Assembly (NCBI GenBank): GCA_029880265.1
Contig: JAOUOT010000014.1
Span: 21,192 to 85,191, forward strand
Length of the DNA: 64,000 nt
Source: Spirochaetia bacterium
GTDB lineage: Bacteria > Spirochaetota > Leptospiria > Turneriellales > JAOUOS01
Direction of reading: 5' to 3'
Part shown: piece after piece, positions 17,391-26,460 of the stretch
Numbering within the stretch: the first letter of the stretch is position 1
Layout of the letters: every line of letters begins with the position of its first letter
Program-made: the position numbers and the translations under genes
Notes under the pieces: generated by a model
The model's input: the letters and a program-made list of their open reading frames with translations, nothing else
Databases searched by the model: none
What the model was told of the DNA's origin: nothing

Positions 17391-17520
17391 ACCCCCGGTC
17401 GACCCGAGTAGTTCGCTGACGAAGCCGCAAGGCTGAGTAACGAGCAACGCGAGTACTCCCCTAGGGGATGCTTCGGCTTCGCTCAGCATAAGCTCCGTTA
17501 AAAAGGGAGACCTTGCCGCC
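17391..17520 (+). repeat. Degenerate duplication of the tRNA-Glu tail and terminator with an inverted repeat
   Basis: ACTCCCCTAGGGGATGC (17455-17471) copies the 3' end of tRNA-Glu, and GTTAAAAAGGGAGACCTTG (17497-17515) copies the sequence that follows the tRNA, including the terminator's left arm. In the original these blocks are nearly adjacent; here about 25 nt separate them. That insert (TTCGGCTTCGCTCAGCATAA) is an imperfect inverted repeat of TTCGCTGACGAAGCCGCAA (17412-17430). The second terminator hairpin is broken. This looks like a scar of tandem duplication or of a tRNA-site integration event. No integrase is near. Confidence 0.6.
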
Positions 17521-17901
17521 TATTTTTTAATTAATAATTAAAATTTCAAGGTATAAGAATCAGGAAATATTATTTTTACTATTTGGATGATTTCAATAAA
17601 TTATTTTTCATTCAAACGAGCAGGTAAACCTCGAAAAAAGGGTAAGATTACGATATAAGAAAAAACTTGACGATATGAACCTTTTAGGATAAAAGATCAA
17701 CAAAAGGAAGCCGCAGAAATTTGGCTATTTAAGAAATAGCGTTGTGAACGGGGTTAATAAAGATAAAAACACGTTAAAATAAAAAAAAATTATACATATT
17801 AAATTTCTTACTAGCGTTATATAAATACGGCATGAAATACAAAAAAATTCTAAAAATATAGAATAAACGAAGTAAAATCGCTAGTAAAGAGGAGAAATTT
17901 A
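17521..17901. other. AT-rich gap without a recognised gene
   Basis: I found no convincing coding frame in these 381 bases. A small perfect hairpin, GCTATTT-AAG-AAATAGC (17724-17740), has no T run. A GAGGAGA ribosome site sits before the lipoprotein gene at 17902. The sequence probably holds that gene's promoter, but no clear -35/-10 pair stands out. Confidence 0.5.
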
Positions 17902-19335
17902 ATGATGAAAAGAAATACCTATAAATATTTCAAGAAATATGTAACTATCGCGCTTAGCGTGATAATCATGTTTTTGTTTTGCTCAAAAGATACAGACGAG
18001 CCTGTAGAAGAAACCGCTGTATGCGGCGATGGTGTGGTCGAAGACAGCGAAGTATGCGATCTTTCCATTACGGGCGTTTGCACGTCAGACTGCACGGGCT
18101 ATGCTTCTGACAGTTATGAATCTGACGATACAACAGGGGCGGCGCAGGCAATTGTTGCCAACGGCACAGATCAGCTTCATACCATTGATTCAACTTCAGA
18201 TATCGATTATTTTTCATTTGTAGTTCTTTCGGCAGATATAACCAATAAGACAATCTTTAGCATAGAAACTTCAGACGGTTCAGGCGGCTGCGCGATGGAT
18301 ACCTACATTCAGGTATATGACATCGCGGGAGATAAAATACAAGATACCGATTGGTTTAACAATGACGGCGGCACGGGTACATGCTCAAAGCTTAGAATAC
18401 AGTTTGACGGCGTAGCCCATACTGCGGGTACCTATTATTTTCAAGTAAGTCATCGGTATCATACAGAAAATATATCTTTCGGAGGAGGAACCCCGACAGC
18501 CGGTTATTATTATGTAAGTTTTACAAGCGAACAAATCACAAATACGGCGCCTGTGGCAGACGCTTCGCGTTCTGATGTCGAGGGATTTTATGACAGCGCA
18601 GCAGGTATCGGCCTGCCAGTTATTCTTGACGCAACCGCTTCATTTGACCCCGATAAAGACGCCTGCAAGGCAGGCGGTTTAACTTATTCATGGAGCGTAA
18701 CTGATTCGACGCCTGTAGAGGTATTTGTCTCTACTGACCCGATGGCGATTTTTGTGCCGGGGCAAGCCGACAACTATTTGGTTAACTTGACCGTTACTGA
18801 CAATGCCGGATGGTGCAGCGGGGTTTCTGAAAGTAATACATTAAACTCAATTCCTTTAATTGTTGCCGATGAATTGCTTTCTAATGTGGTAGCACCCTTT
18901 CTTTTAACGGGCGGGGTAAACGAATATCCACTTAATAATACAGCGGGATATAAAGATTACAAATGGTTTTCTTTTACCGTATCGGCTGCGAATGTAACTA
19001 ATGGAGAATGGTTTGCGATGGAGTTTTTAGAACGCGATACGTCTTCAGACGCCCTTACATATGTACATACGCCTTGGATTGGAACACAAACAGGCGATGT
19101 AAATGTTAGCGTCTTTTTAAATAGCCAAATTGTATCGTTCTATAAAGAAAGCGATTTCGGGTTTGCATGGTTTTTCAATGCTAAAGCGGGTAGTGGTTTA
19201 TCAGAAGGAACATATTATATAAAAGTAATGGGCGATACAGGTACGGTTGACGATAATGGATCATATGCTATAGGGTTAGGCTGTTATACGTCTTCTCCAT
19301 CTGACGATAGAACCGGTTTGGTATTGTGTCCCTGA
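17902..19335 (+). CDS. Putative secreted lipoprotein with Cys-rich motif and PPC-like domains
   Basis: This 477-residue protein has a signal sequence ending MFLFC, with Cys27 as the likely lipidation site; the lipobox is relaxed, as in spirochaetes. An acidic linker leads to CGDGVVEDSEVCD and a CTSDC, the short Cys-rich motif often found at the start of secreted proteins of spirochaetes and myxobacteria. Two regions look like PPC-type beta-sandwich domains (DIDYFSFVVLSAD near 96, KWFSFTVSAANV near 355). Between them is a PKD-like segment with DATASFDPDKDACKAGGLTYSW and DNYLVNLTVTDNAGWC. It is probably exposed outside the cell and could be a type II secretion client or surface adhesin. A 59-residue lipoprotein follows 50 nt later. 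Confidence 0.75.
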   Translation: MMKRNTYKYFKKYVTIALSVIIMFLFCSKDTDEPVEETAVCGDGVVEDSEVCDLSITGVCTSDCTGYASDSYESDDTTGAAQAIVANGTDQLHTIDSTSDIDYFSFVVLSADITNKTIFSIETSDGSGGCAMDTYIQVYDIAGDKIQDTDWFNNDGGTGTCSKLRIQFDGVAHTAGTYYFQVSHRYHTENISFGGGTPTAGYYYVSFTSEQITNTAPVADASRSDVEGFYDSAAGIGLPVILDATASFDPDKDACKAGGLTYSWSVTDSTPVEVFVSTDPMAIFVPGQADNYLVNLTVTDNAGWCSGVSESNTLNSIPLIVADELLSNVVAPFLLTGGVNEYPLNNTAGYKDYKWFSFTVSAANVTNGEWFAMEFLERDTSSDALTYVHTPWIGTQTGDVNVSVFLNSQIVSFYKESDFGFAWFFNAKAGSGLSEGTYYIKVMGDTGTVDDNGSYAIGLGCYTSSPSDDRTGLVLCP

Positions 19336-19385
19336 TTTACCGGTAATGTTAAAATCGTTTTAATACAAAAAGGAGTTAAAAAATT

Positions 19386-19565
19386 ATGAAAAAAATTTAT
19401 TTTATCGGCTTATCGGTTTTACTTATCTTTGGTTTATCTTGTTTCAGGGTAAACGTGAAAAAAAATAAGGGCAGAGACAACGACTCGCATAAAGAATGTC
19501 TAGACAATTGCAAGAGAACGAAGGGCCCCGATAGAGCCGATTGCAATCGAAGATGCAATCGATAA
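19386..19565 (+). CDS. Small twin-CX3C lipoprotein (59 aa)
   Basis: This short gene encodes 59 residues. It has an AAAGGAG ribosome site and a clear lipoprotein signal (MKKIYFIGLSVLLIFGLSC, Cys19). The mature part is highly charged and contains two CX3C motifs, CLDNC (38-42) and CNRRC (53-57), ten residues apart. This spacing could form a disulphide-locked helical hairpin or bind a metal. It follows the large lipoprotein by 50 nt, so the two are likely co-transcribed. I know no family for it. Confidence 0.65.
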   Translation: MKKIYFIGLSVLLIFGLSCFRVNVKKNKGRDNDSHKECLDNCKRTKGPDRADCNRRCNR

Positions 19566-19611
19566 TCTTTTTTTTTGACGGTTCATTAAAAATGATATAA
19601 AATTAAAATTA

Positions 19612-19785
19612 ATGAAACAGAAAAAATATACAATCTCCGTTTTATTTTTCTTTTTTGTATCGCAAATTGCGGCAATAAATATGCCGCGTTGCGATATGCA
19701 GACGAATCTTAAAAAGGCTGTTTCAAAAGAGACACCGTTTATATTTCTTTTTGTTCTTATCTGCTGTAAACCTTTCTTAAGTTAA
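19612..19785 (+). CDS. Possible 57-aa secreted peptide ahead of the efflux operon
   Basis: An ATG at 19612 opens a 57-codon frame with a signal-like start (KKYTISVLFFFFVSQIAAIN), then a Cys (MPRCDM), and a hydrophobic end with adjacent cysteines (LICCKP). There is no good ribosome site. Small Cys-containing secreted peptides do occur before metal efflux genes, but this may be chance. It covers most of the 279-bp gap before the tolC-like gene; the rest of the gap shows nothing else. Confidence 0.3.
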   Translation: MKQKKYTISVLFFFFVSQIAAINMPRCDMQTNLKKAVSKETPFIFLFVLICCKPFLS

Positions 19786-19844
19786 TAATTTAAGAAGGCT
19801 GACCGTTAAAGCCTGATTTGCAAATTTAATTTAAAGAGGTAAAT

Positions 19845-21176
19845 ATGCGTTTTTTATTTTTAAGAAGATTGCCGGGGCCATTAATATTCGATTCGGCCAA
19901 AATCGCGCTTTTTTGTCAAATATCTCTTTTTTTAAGTTCTTTTAATTTTACTTTCGCGTATGACGCGCGATATTTTATTGAAAAAGCCTTTGAAAACAGT
20001 CTTTCGCTAAAATCTGACAGTCATATGAAAGATAAGGCAGAGTTTTCTTATAAATCTGAAAGCTATTTTTTAAACTCTCTTCAACTTGAAACAGGGTACA
20101 ACAACGCGCCTTTATCGTCATGGCCGTCTTTAAGCTCTCATGCGATGTCGAATATTTCAGTGGGAATATCTCAAAATATTGCCATGCCATGGGAAAGCGA
20201 ACTTCGAAGTTCGGCCTCTTTTGAAAACTATCTTTCTGAAACAGAAAAATATAATCATCAAAAGAATATTCTAGCTTTTAATGTCGTTAATTTATACGAA
20301 GAAACTCTTTTTATTCAAACCAAAAAGAAAATACTGAAAGAAAACGCGTCCGCTCTCGGTAAAATATTAAAAACCGCAAGGTCTTTAACGGCCGTTAATA
20401 AAATGGCCAGCTCGCAGCTATTTAAAATAGAGGCCGATATCGCTTTTTTAGAGACCCAAATTCTTCAGCTTGACGCCGAGCTTGAAAAAAAACGATTTAA
20501 TTTACGGGCCCTGTGTAATTATGATTTTGATTGGAACAAAATAGAAGCCTCGTCTTTAGAGTGGATGAACAAATCTGAAAAAACGGTTTTGTCCGAAGAT
20601 TTTTCGGCTGAAAATACTTCTTTTGTGAAATTTTATCAAAAACTTTATGAGAGCCAGAAAATAAAAGAATCGTTGTCTTACGCTTCGCTTCTTCCTTCGG
20701 TAAAAATAGGCATAAAATATACTATAAGACAAGAGATACCCGAAAAAGACACAGGCGAAGATTTTATTTCAATTCAGGCCTCTATGCCGCTGCCTTTGCA
20801 CTACGCGTATAAAGATCGTCATAAAATTTCTGAAAGCGGGGCGATTGCGAAAAGTTATTATGAAAAATGGCAAGACGCGAAACAAAACCTGCTTTTAGGC
20901 TGGCAGGGCGAAAGAAAAAAGGCCGTTAAGTTAAAAGAAGCTTATGAAAAAAATGAAATAATAGTCTTGCCGAAATATTTGGCCTCATATAAAGCGCAAG
21001 TGGCGGCTCTTTCGGCGGGAAATTTAACGCTTATTGACGTTCTTGATTCGTACAGAAAATATTTAGACGCCTCATTAGAGCAGGCAAAACTGTACCTTGT
21101 TTTAAGGAAATCAATCGCGCTTCTTGATTTCTACCGCGAAGCGTACGTAAAAAAAGAAACGAACAAAGAAAAGTAA
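19845..21176 (+). CDS. TolC/CusC-type outer-membrane efflux protein
   Basis: This 443-residue protein has an N-terminal signal ending near FTFAYD (about 39). It is followed by the long alternating helices of the outer-membrane efflux family (for example [22 protein letters not shown] and [23 protein letters not shown]). It would trimerise into the outer-membrane and periplasmic duct of the CusCBA pump encoded downstream. An AAAGAGG site precedes the ATG. It is the first large gene of the efflux operon, and the metal-binding lipoprotein starts 29 nt later. Confidence 0.88.
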   Translation: MRFLFLRRLPGPLIFDSAKIALFCQISLFLSSFNFTFAYDARYFIEKAFENSLSLKSDSHMKDKAEFSYKSESYFLNSLQLETGYNNAPLSSWPSLSSHAMSNISVGISQNIAMPWESELRSSASFENYLSETEKYNHQKNILAFNVVNLYEETLFIQTKKKILKENASALGKILKTARSLTAVNKMASSQLFKIEADIAFLETQILQLDAELEKKRFNLRALCNYDFDWNKIEASSLEWMNKSEKTVLSEDFSAENTSFVKFYQKLYESQKIKESLSYASLLPSVKIGIKYTIRQEIPEKDTGEDFISIQASMPLPLHYAYKDRHKISESGAIAKSYYEKWQDAKQNLLLGWQGERKKAVKLKEAYEKNEIIVLPKYLASYKAQVAALSAGNLTLIDVLDSYRKYLDASLEQAKLYLVLRKSIALLDFYREAYVKKETNKEK

Positions 21177-21205
21177 GAAAAAATAAAATAAAAGGAGAAT
21201 ATAAA

Positions 21206-21448
21206 ATGACAAAAACGATGAAACTAAAAAAACTCATTCTTTTGACGGCGATAATGGCCCTTGTTTTTGCGGGCATTATTCATTGTTCAGAAGAAGCGAA
21301 GGCAGACGGGGCCTATACGTGCCCCATGCATCCCGAGGTAAAGAAAGAGAAAATGGGCGAATGCCCCATTTGCGGTATGGATCTAGAGCCTCTTGAAAGT
21401 CACGGCGCAGACCATAAGCATGAAGATATGAAAGAAGAAAAAAAATAG
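21206..21448 (+). CDS. Heavy-metal-binding domain lipoprotein
   Basis: This 80-residue lipoprotein (lipobox AGIIHC, Cys27) is little more than one heavy-metal-binding domain: YTCPMHPEV followed by [12 protein letters not shown]. The CPMHP...CPICGM pattern binds Cu, Ag or Zn. The tail is rich in His, Asp and Glu ([10 protein letters not shown]). It sits between the tolC-like and cusB genes and has a GGAGA site, so it probably acts as a periplasmic metal carrier or buffer for the pump. The CusB downstream carries a homologous domain, so this gene may have arisen by duplication of that domain or the reverse. Confidence 0.9.
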   Translation: MTKTMKLKKLILLTAIMALVFAGIIHCSEEAKADGAYTCPMHPEVKKEKMGECPICGMDLEPLESHGADHKHEDMKEEKK

Positions 21449-21455
21449 TCGAAGT

Positions 21456-21593
21456 AAAAAAAGACACAGAGGAAGACGTATGACAAACGACGCTTATTGT
21501 AAAAAAGAACAAACATGGGGTTTTTTTAATAAAAGTATGTTTAAAGCGCGGTTTCAAAAAACTTTGAGCCTCTGTGTCTCTTTGGCTTTTTTT
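21456..21593. repeat. CTCTGTG-type inverted repeat spanning the cusB start
   Basis: AGACACAGAGG (21462-21472) is a perfect inverted copy of CCTCTGTGTCT (21569-21579), about 96 nt apart. The right arm continues CTTTGGCTTTTTTT and closely matches an intergenic sequence at 50551-50588. The left arm contains the cusB ribosome site, and the right arm encodes part of the CusB signal helix. Confidence 0.6.
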
Positions 21594-22904
21594 CTTTTAT
21601 TATTTTTGCCGTCAGCGTCGTGCTCAAAAGAAGAAAAAAAAACAAATGAAGAGGGCTATTATACGTGTCCCATGCATCCGCAGGTAATAGAAGATAAACC
21701 CGGCAGGTGCCCCATATGCAAAATGCATCTGAAGTTTGTTAAATCTGAAGAGTCGTCACAAGAAACTCATCAGGGGCATGAACACGCAGGGCATGAAAAC
21801 GGCTCTGAAGAGAAACAATCCGCCACAAACGCAGCGCTTAGCGAAAAAGAAGAAAATAAAAGAAAAGATAGTTTTCAATTTTCGCTTTCGGCCGCCGCCT
21901 TAGGAAACGCTGGAATTACGACGGTTGCCGCTGAAAAAAAGAAATTTGAAATAAAATCGGTTTTTTCGGGCCATGTAGATTACAATGAAGATCCGAAGCA
22001 TCTTGTCGTTATAAACACAAAATATGACGGATGGATTGAAACGCTAAACGTATCAAAAGAGGGGCAGTACGTAAAAAAAGGAGAAACGCTCTTTGGCGTT
22101 TATAGTCCGCAGATATTAGCGGCAAAAGAAGAGTATTTGACGACTTATCAAAGCGTAAAAGAGCTTTATCAAAATCAGAAAAAATCTGCAAATAAAATAT
22201 TTTCTGATCCTACTTTGATTTCAGCCAGAAGAAAACTTTTGTACCTTGACGTTTCTTTGGCGCAGATAAACAATATTGAAAATAAAGAGACGGTCTCAAG
22301 AGTCGCAAATTTTCAATCGCCGATATCGGGCGCGGTGATATCAAAAAATATGCTCAAGGGCTCTCATATAAAATCGGGGCAGGAGGTCATGCGAATTGCC
22401 GATTTAAGCCGTTTATGGGTTTATATTCATATTTTTGAAAAAGATCTATCTTTTGTCTCAAAAGGTCTTGTTGTCGATATAAAAAGCGCCGCCTATTCGC
22501 AGAAAAAATTTACCGGCAGGGTAGATATGGTTTACCCTTATTTGGAGCATAAAACAAAAGATATCAAGGTTAGAATTGAAATTGAAAATAAAGAAAAACT
22601 TCTAAAGCCCGGCATGTTTGTCGAGGTTAACGTCAGTAAAGAAATCTCTAAAGAAATTGTCGTAATACCCGAAAGTTCGATAATTTTCTCGGGAGAAAAA
22701 AAATATGTTTTTGTATCGTTAGGAGGCGGAAAATTTGAAATAAGGCCGGTTGTCGTTATCGCGATGTCAAATTCTCTTGCGGCTGTATCTGAAGGCGTAA
22801 AAGAAAAAGAGCTTGTGGCGACAAAGGGACAGTTTCTTCTTGATTCTGAAGCTTCATTAAAAGAAGCTCTTCAGAAAGGATCTTCGGCCGCTCATGCTCA
22901 TTGA
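21480..22904 (+). CDS. cusB: CusB-type periplasmic adaptor with N-terminal metal-binding domain
   Basis: This is a 474-residue membrane-fusion protein of the RND metal pump. The hydrophobic signal helix leads to lipobox LPSASC, then a heavy-metal-binding domain (YTCPMHPQV, GRCPICKM), a His-rich linker (HQGHEHAGHEN), and the adaptor barrel and hairpin (VVINTKYDGWIETLNV, DLSRLWVYIHIFEKD). The C-terminus reads GQFLLDSEASLKEAL, as in CusB. The ATG at 21480 has a GAGGAAG site. A second ATG at 21537 (MFKARF) would give a more normal signal peptide but lacks a ribosome site. The N-terminal 19 residues lie within the inverted repeat. The RND gene follows 12 nt later. Confidence 0.92.
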   Translation: MTNDAYCKKEQTWGFFNKSMFKARFQKTLSLCVSLAFFLLLFLPSASCSKEEKKTNEEGYYTCPMHPQVIEDKPGRCPICKMHLKFVKSEESSQETHQGHEHAGHENGSEEKQSATNAALSEKEENKRKDSFQFSLSAAALGNAGITTVAAEKKKFEIKSVFSGHVDYNEDPKHLVVINTKYDGWIETLNVSKEGQYVKKGETLFGVYSPQILAAKEEYLTTYQSVKELYQNQKKSANKIFSDPTLISARRKLLYLDVSLAQINNIENKETVSRVANFQSPISGAVISKNMLKGSHIKSGQEVMRIADLSRLWVYIHIFEKDLSFVSKGLVVDIKSAAYSQKKFTGRVDMVYPYLEHKTKDIKVRIEIENKEKLLKPGMFVEVNVSKEISKEIVVIPESSIIFSGEKKYVFVSLGGGKFEIRPVVVIAMSNSLAAVSEGVKEKELVATKGQFLLDSEASLKEALQKGSSAAHAH

Positions 22905-22916
22905 AAGGTATGGCTT

Positions 22917-25900
22917 ATGCGAAAAATTATAGATTGGAGCTTTTCAAACAAAACGCTTGTTCTTCTCGGGGCGGTAATCATATTTTTTGCGGGACTTTGG
23001 TCGGCGGGAAAAATTGAAAAAGATGCCATACCCGACTTATCAGATACGCAGGTGATTATAAAGGCCGATTATCCCGGGCAGCCCCCGCAGGTAATCGAAG
23101 AGCAGGTAACGTATCCTTTGACGACAAGAATGCTTTCTGCGCCTTTCGCGAAAAATGTAAGAGCTTATTCTTTTTTCGGCTATTCTTTAATTTATGTTTT
23201 ATACGAAGACGGCACGGATCTCTACTGGGCAAGAAGCCGCGTTTTAGAATATTTAAACGGAATTCAAGACAAATTGCCTCCTCAGGTTTCTCTTGAGCTT
23301 GGGCCCGACGCCACGTCTATCGGATGGATTTATCAGTATGTAATAAAAGATAAAACGGGCCGAAAAACTCTGGCCGATTTAAGAGATATTCAGGATTTTT
23401 TTCTTCGCTATGAGCTTACGGCAATAGAAGGCGTAAGCGAAATTGCCGCCATAGGGGGGTTTCAAAGACAGTTTCAAGTCGAGGTAAATCCCGAATTATT
23501 ATACCAGTATGGCGTAAGGCTTACAGACATCGAGAAGGCGTTAAAAAAAGCGAATATGGAAACCGGGGCCAGATTGTTTCAGCAGGCCGAAACCGAATAT
23601 ATGGTTTTGGCCCGCGGTTATCTTCGCTCAATTGAAGAAATAAAATCGATACCCATAAGAATAAGAGAAGGCGGCGCGGTACTGCGAATGGAAAATATCG
23701 CCCATGTTAAAGAGGGGCCCGATATAAGGCGCGGTATTGCCGATCTTGACGGAGAGGGCGAAGTCGTAGGCGGCATTGTTATCATGCGCCCTGGCGAAGA
23801 CGTAAATAAAACTATCAATCTCGTGAAAAAAAGACTTCAAGACATTAAAAGCTCTCTTCCCGAAGGGGTAGAGATAATTACCGTTTACGACAGATCAAAG
23901 CTGATTAATAAAGCGGTTTCAAATTTAACGTTTAAGCTCATTGAAGAGCTTCTGGTCGTGGCGATTGTAACGGCTTTTTTTCTGATGCATTTTCGTTCGG
24001 CGGCCGTCGCTTTAATCGTACTGCCTCTTGGGGTTTTGCTTTCTCTTCTTTTTATGAATATTCTAGGGGTTACGGCAAACATCATGTCGTTAGGAGGCAT
24101 AGCCATCGCCGTAGGCGTGATGGTAGACGCCAGCGTTGTTCTTGTCGAAAATACCCATAAACATCTTGAAAAGCTTCAAATTTCAAATCAAGGCGACGAT
24201 TTATACTGGCAGGCGGCGAGAGAATCGGCCTATGAAACCGCTCCCGCTCTTTTTTGGTCCATGATGATTATTATTGTCAGCTTTCTGCCGGTTTTTGCTC
24301 TGCCCGAACAAACAGGAAGGCTGTTTACCCCGCTTGCTTTGACAAAAACTCTGGCAATGGCCTCGAGTTCTTTTCTTTCAATACTGTTGCTTCCCGTTCT
24401 CGCCGGATATTTTGTACGCGGAAAAATCCCCAGCGAAGAGAAGCATATTGTCAGCTCTTTTTTAATTCGCCTATACATGCCCTCTTTAAGATGGGCGTTA
24501 GAACATAAAAAAACGGTCTTCGGAGTTTCGGCGGCGGCTCTTCTTTTAAGTTTTTTACCCATTACCGGCCTGAAAATTCCTTTTGCTAAAGAGATGCTTA
24601 TAGAGCCCATAGGCGGCGAACTGATGCCGCCTCTTGAAGAAGAAGATTTATTATGGATGCCCTCGACAAATATACCGGGAATATCAATTTCAAAAGCCAG
24701 AGAAATTCTTCTTAAAACCGACAAACTCATAAAAGAAGTTCCCGAAGTAAAACGCGTCTTCGGCAAAATAGGCCGCGCCGATACGGCTACCGACCCCGCG
24801 CCTTTGACGATGATTGAAACCACTATTTTATTGAAAGAAAAATCGGCCTGGCGAAGCGGCATGACATCCGAAAAAATATTCGACGAAATAGACAGAAAAG
24901 CGAGGCTCCCCGGTTTGACGGCCGCTTCTTACGGAATGCCCATTCGAACCCGCATTGATATGCTGGCCACGGGAATAAAAACTCCCCTTGGCGTCAAAAT
25001 TTTAGGAGATAACCTGCAAAAACTCGAAGATTTGGGCAAGCTGCTTGAAAATGAGATTGGCAAGATAAACGGCATAAGGGCCGTCTACGCAGAAAGAACC
25101 ATGGGCGGCAATTATATTATTTACGATATTGACAGATACAAAGCGGGCATTTACGGGCTTGAAGTGGCCGATATTCAAAACGTTTTAGCGACGGCCTTAG
25201 GCGGCAGAAAAGTCACAGATATCATTTATGGCCCCTACCGCTGGAGCGCGAATATAAGATATATGAGAGACTACCGCGAATCAATAGAGAGTCTAAAAAA
25301 TATTTACATACCATTGCCCGGCGCAGGCGGCGGCAAGATTCCCATATCTCAAGTCGCCGATATTCGAATTGAGAAAGGGCCGGCCGCCATAAAAACAGAG
25401 AACGCCCGCAAAACGCTTTGGCTCTATATTGTTCCCGATACCGGCGATATGGAATCTCTAGCGGCCGCCTTAAAAGAAAAACTTCAAGAAATAAAAAATA
25501 TCGAAACGTCTATCTGGCCCAAAAGCTATACTTATATCATAAGCGGACAGTTTGAGCAGATGAAACTCGCTTCTGATCGCATGAAAATATTAATACCCGT
25601 GGTTCTTTTAATCGTATTTATTATTCTTTTTTTGCATTTTAAAAATTCTTCGCGTCCCTTATGGGTTATGTTTACTGCCTTGTTTTTCGCGCCTCTTGGG
25701 GGGCTCTGGTTTATGTTTTTAGCCGGATATAACCGCTCAACCGCTTCAGACGTAGGTTTTATCGCTTTAATGGGTCTTGCCGCCGAGACGGGTGTTTTGA
25801 TGTTAATTTATTTAGATTCGGCCCTTGCCAATATTAAAAAAAAGAACTTTAACGCCAAAGCTTTAAGAGGGGCGGTTCTTGAGGGCGCCGTCTTAAGGGT

Positions 25901-26114
25901 ACGTCCGAAAATAATGACCGTATGCACCACCATTTTAGGGCTTCTGCCAATTTTCTGGGGAGACGAACCGGGAAATTCTGCCATGCGCCGAATAGCCGCC
26001 CCTATGGTAGGCGGTCTTATCACCTCGACAATTGTAACCTTAATTTTACTGCCTGTAATATTTGAATGGTATTATAAGAGAAGCGAAAAGAGCGGATGGT
26101 TTGGCCGAGCTTAG
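22917..26114 (+). CDS. cusA: CusA/CzcA-type heavy-metal RND efflux pump
   Basis: This 1065-residue inner-membrane proton-driven pump has the normal heavy-metal-efflux RND length and twelve-helix plan. It begins with a TM1 of WSFSNKTLVLLGAVIIFF and the conserved EKDAIPDLSDTQVII. The TM4 motif IAIAVGVMVDASVVLVENTHK carries the Asp needed for proton relay. Late helices include LMGLAAETGVLMLIYLDSA, whose Glu is typical of the HME subfamily. With the TolC-like protein, CusB and the metal-binding lipoprotein it would export Cu(I)/Ag(I) or a divalent metal from the periplasm. Metal specificity is not decided by what I can see, although CPMHP-type domains favour Cu/Ag. Confidence 0.94.
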   Translation: MRKIIDWSFSNKTLVLLGAVIIFFAGLWSAGKIEKDAIPDLSDTQVIIKADYPGQPPQVIEEQVTYPLTTRMLSAPFAKNVRAYSFFGYSLIYVLYEDGTDLYWARSRVLEYLNGIQDKLPPQVSLELGPDATSIGWIYQYVIKDKTGRKTLADLRDIQDFFLRYELTAIEGVSEIAAIGGFQRQFQVEVNPELLYQYGVRLTDIEKALKKANMETGARLFQQAETEYMVLARGYLRSIEEIKSIPIRIREGGAVLRMENIAHVKEGPDIRRGIADLDGEGEVVGGIVIMRPGEDVNKTINLVKKRLQDIKSSLPEGVEIITVYDRSKLINKAVSNLTFKLIEELLVVAIVTAFFLMHFRSAAVALIVLPLGVLLSLLFMNILGVTANIMSLGGIAIAVGVMVDASVVLVENTHKHLEKLQISNQGDDLYWQAARESAYETAPALFWSMMIIIVSFLPVFALPEQTGRLFTPLALTKTLAMASSSFLSILLLPVLAGYFVRGKIPSEEKHIVSSFLIRLYMPSLRWALEHKKTVFGVSAAALLLSFLPITGLKIPFAKEMLIEPIGGELMPPLEEEDLLWMPSTNIPGISISKAREILLKTDKLIKEVPEVKRVFGKIGRADTATDPAPLTMIETTILLKEKSAWRSGMTSEKIFDEIDRKARLPGLTAASYGMPIRTRIDMLATGIKTPLGVKILGDNLQKLEDLGKLLENEIGKINGIRAVYAERTMGGNYIIYDIDRYKAGIYGLEVADIQNVLATALGGRKVTDIIYGPYRWSANIRYMRDYRESIESLKNIYIPLPGAGGGKIPISQVADIRIEKGPAAIKTENARKTLWLYIVPDTGDMESLAAALKEKLQEIKNIETSIWPKSYTYIISGQFEQMKLASDRMKILIPVVLLIVFIILFLHFKNSSRPLWVMFTALFFAPLGGLWFMFLAGYNRSTASDVGFIALMGLAAETGVLMLIYLDSALANIKKKNFNAKALRGAVLEGAVLRVRPKIMTVCTTILGLLPIFWGDEPGNSAMRRIAAPMVGGLITSTIVTLILLPVIFEWYYKRSEKSGWFGRA

Positions 26115-26225
26115 CAATTTACTTGATTCTTGGCGATAGCGATTTCATGGGTGCATTCTATGTTCATATTTTCTCATTTGTAATCTGAATTTAAGGTTTT
26201 AGTACAAAGATAAAAGAATAAAGTA

Positions 26226-26258
26226 TTGACATAACACTTAATGAGATATTTGTATCAT
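26226..26258 (+). promoter_or_regulatory. Possible promoter interrupted by a MITE-like element
   Basis: TTGACA (26226-26231) is a perfect -35 match, but the -10 is unclear: TTGTAT sits at 18 nt and TATCAT at 21 nt. The repeat begins at 26266, just downstream, and the next gene starts only at 26489. The 374-bp gap 26115-26488 is otherwise filled by that repeat. Confidence 0.3.
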
Positions 26259-26265
26259 TAATTAA

Positions 26266-26460
26266 GGGACTATGTAATAAGTCGTATTTCGATACATTTT
26301 TCGCCGTTTATCGAGTGAAAAATGCCGAAAATAAGGTATTTTTCGTATCGTAAGCAAAGCTCGCCGCTTGTACTGTTATGACGTTGTCGCAGACATGCTG
26401 TGCCGAAGTGAAGGCCGATGAGGCGGAAAACACTCAATAACCGACTTTTTATACAATTCC
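26266..26460. mobile_element. MITE-like repeat, copy 1 (195 bp)
   Basis: The ends are imperfect inverted repeats (GGGACTATGTAATAAGTCG and, inverted, GGAATTGTATAAAAAGTCG), flanked by TTAA on both sides. The interior shares long identical blocks with copy 2 at 29866-30012, such as GTATTTCGATACATTTT, ATCGAGTGAAAAAT, CCGAAAATAAGG and ACTCAATAACCGACTT. This copy has about 48 extra internal bases. It contains no transposase gene. Confidence 0.75.

Noticed and set aside
21480..21593. Tandem repeats in the cusB 5' end considered as a CRISPR unit
   Set aside because: There are only two inverted arms, with no regular spacers or cas genes; no CRISPR array was seen anywhere in the window.
24230..24862. 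210-codon minus-strand frame within cusA
   Set aside because: The sense strand encodes conserved RND helices; the antisense frame shows no family features.
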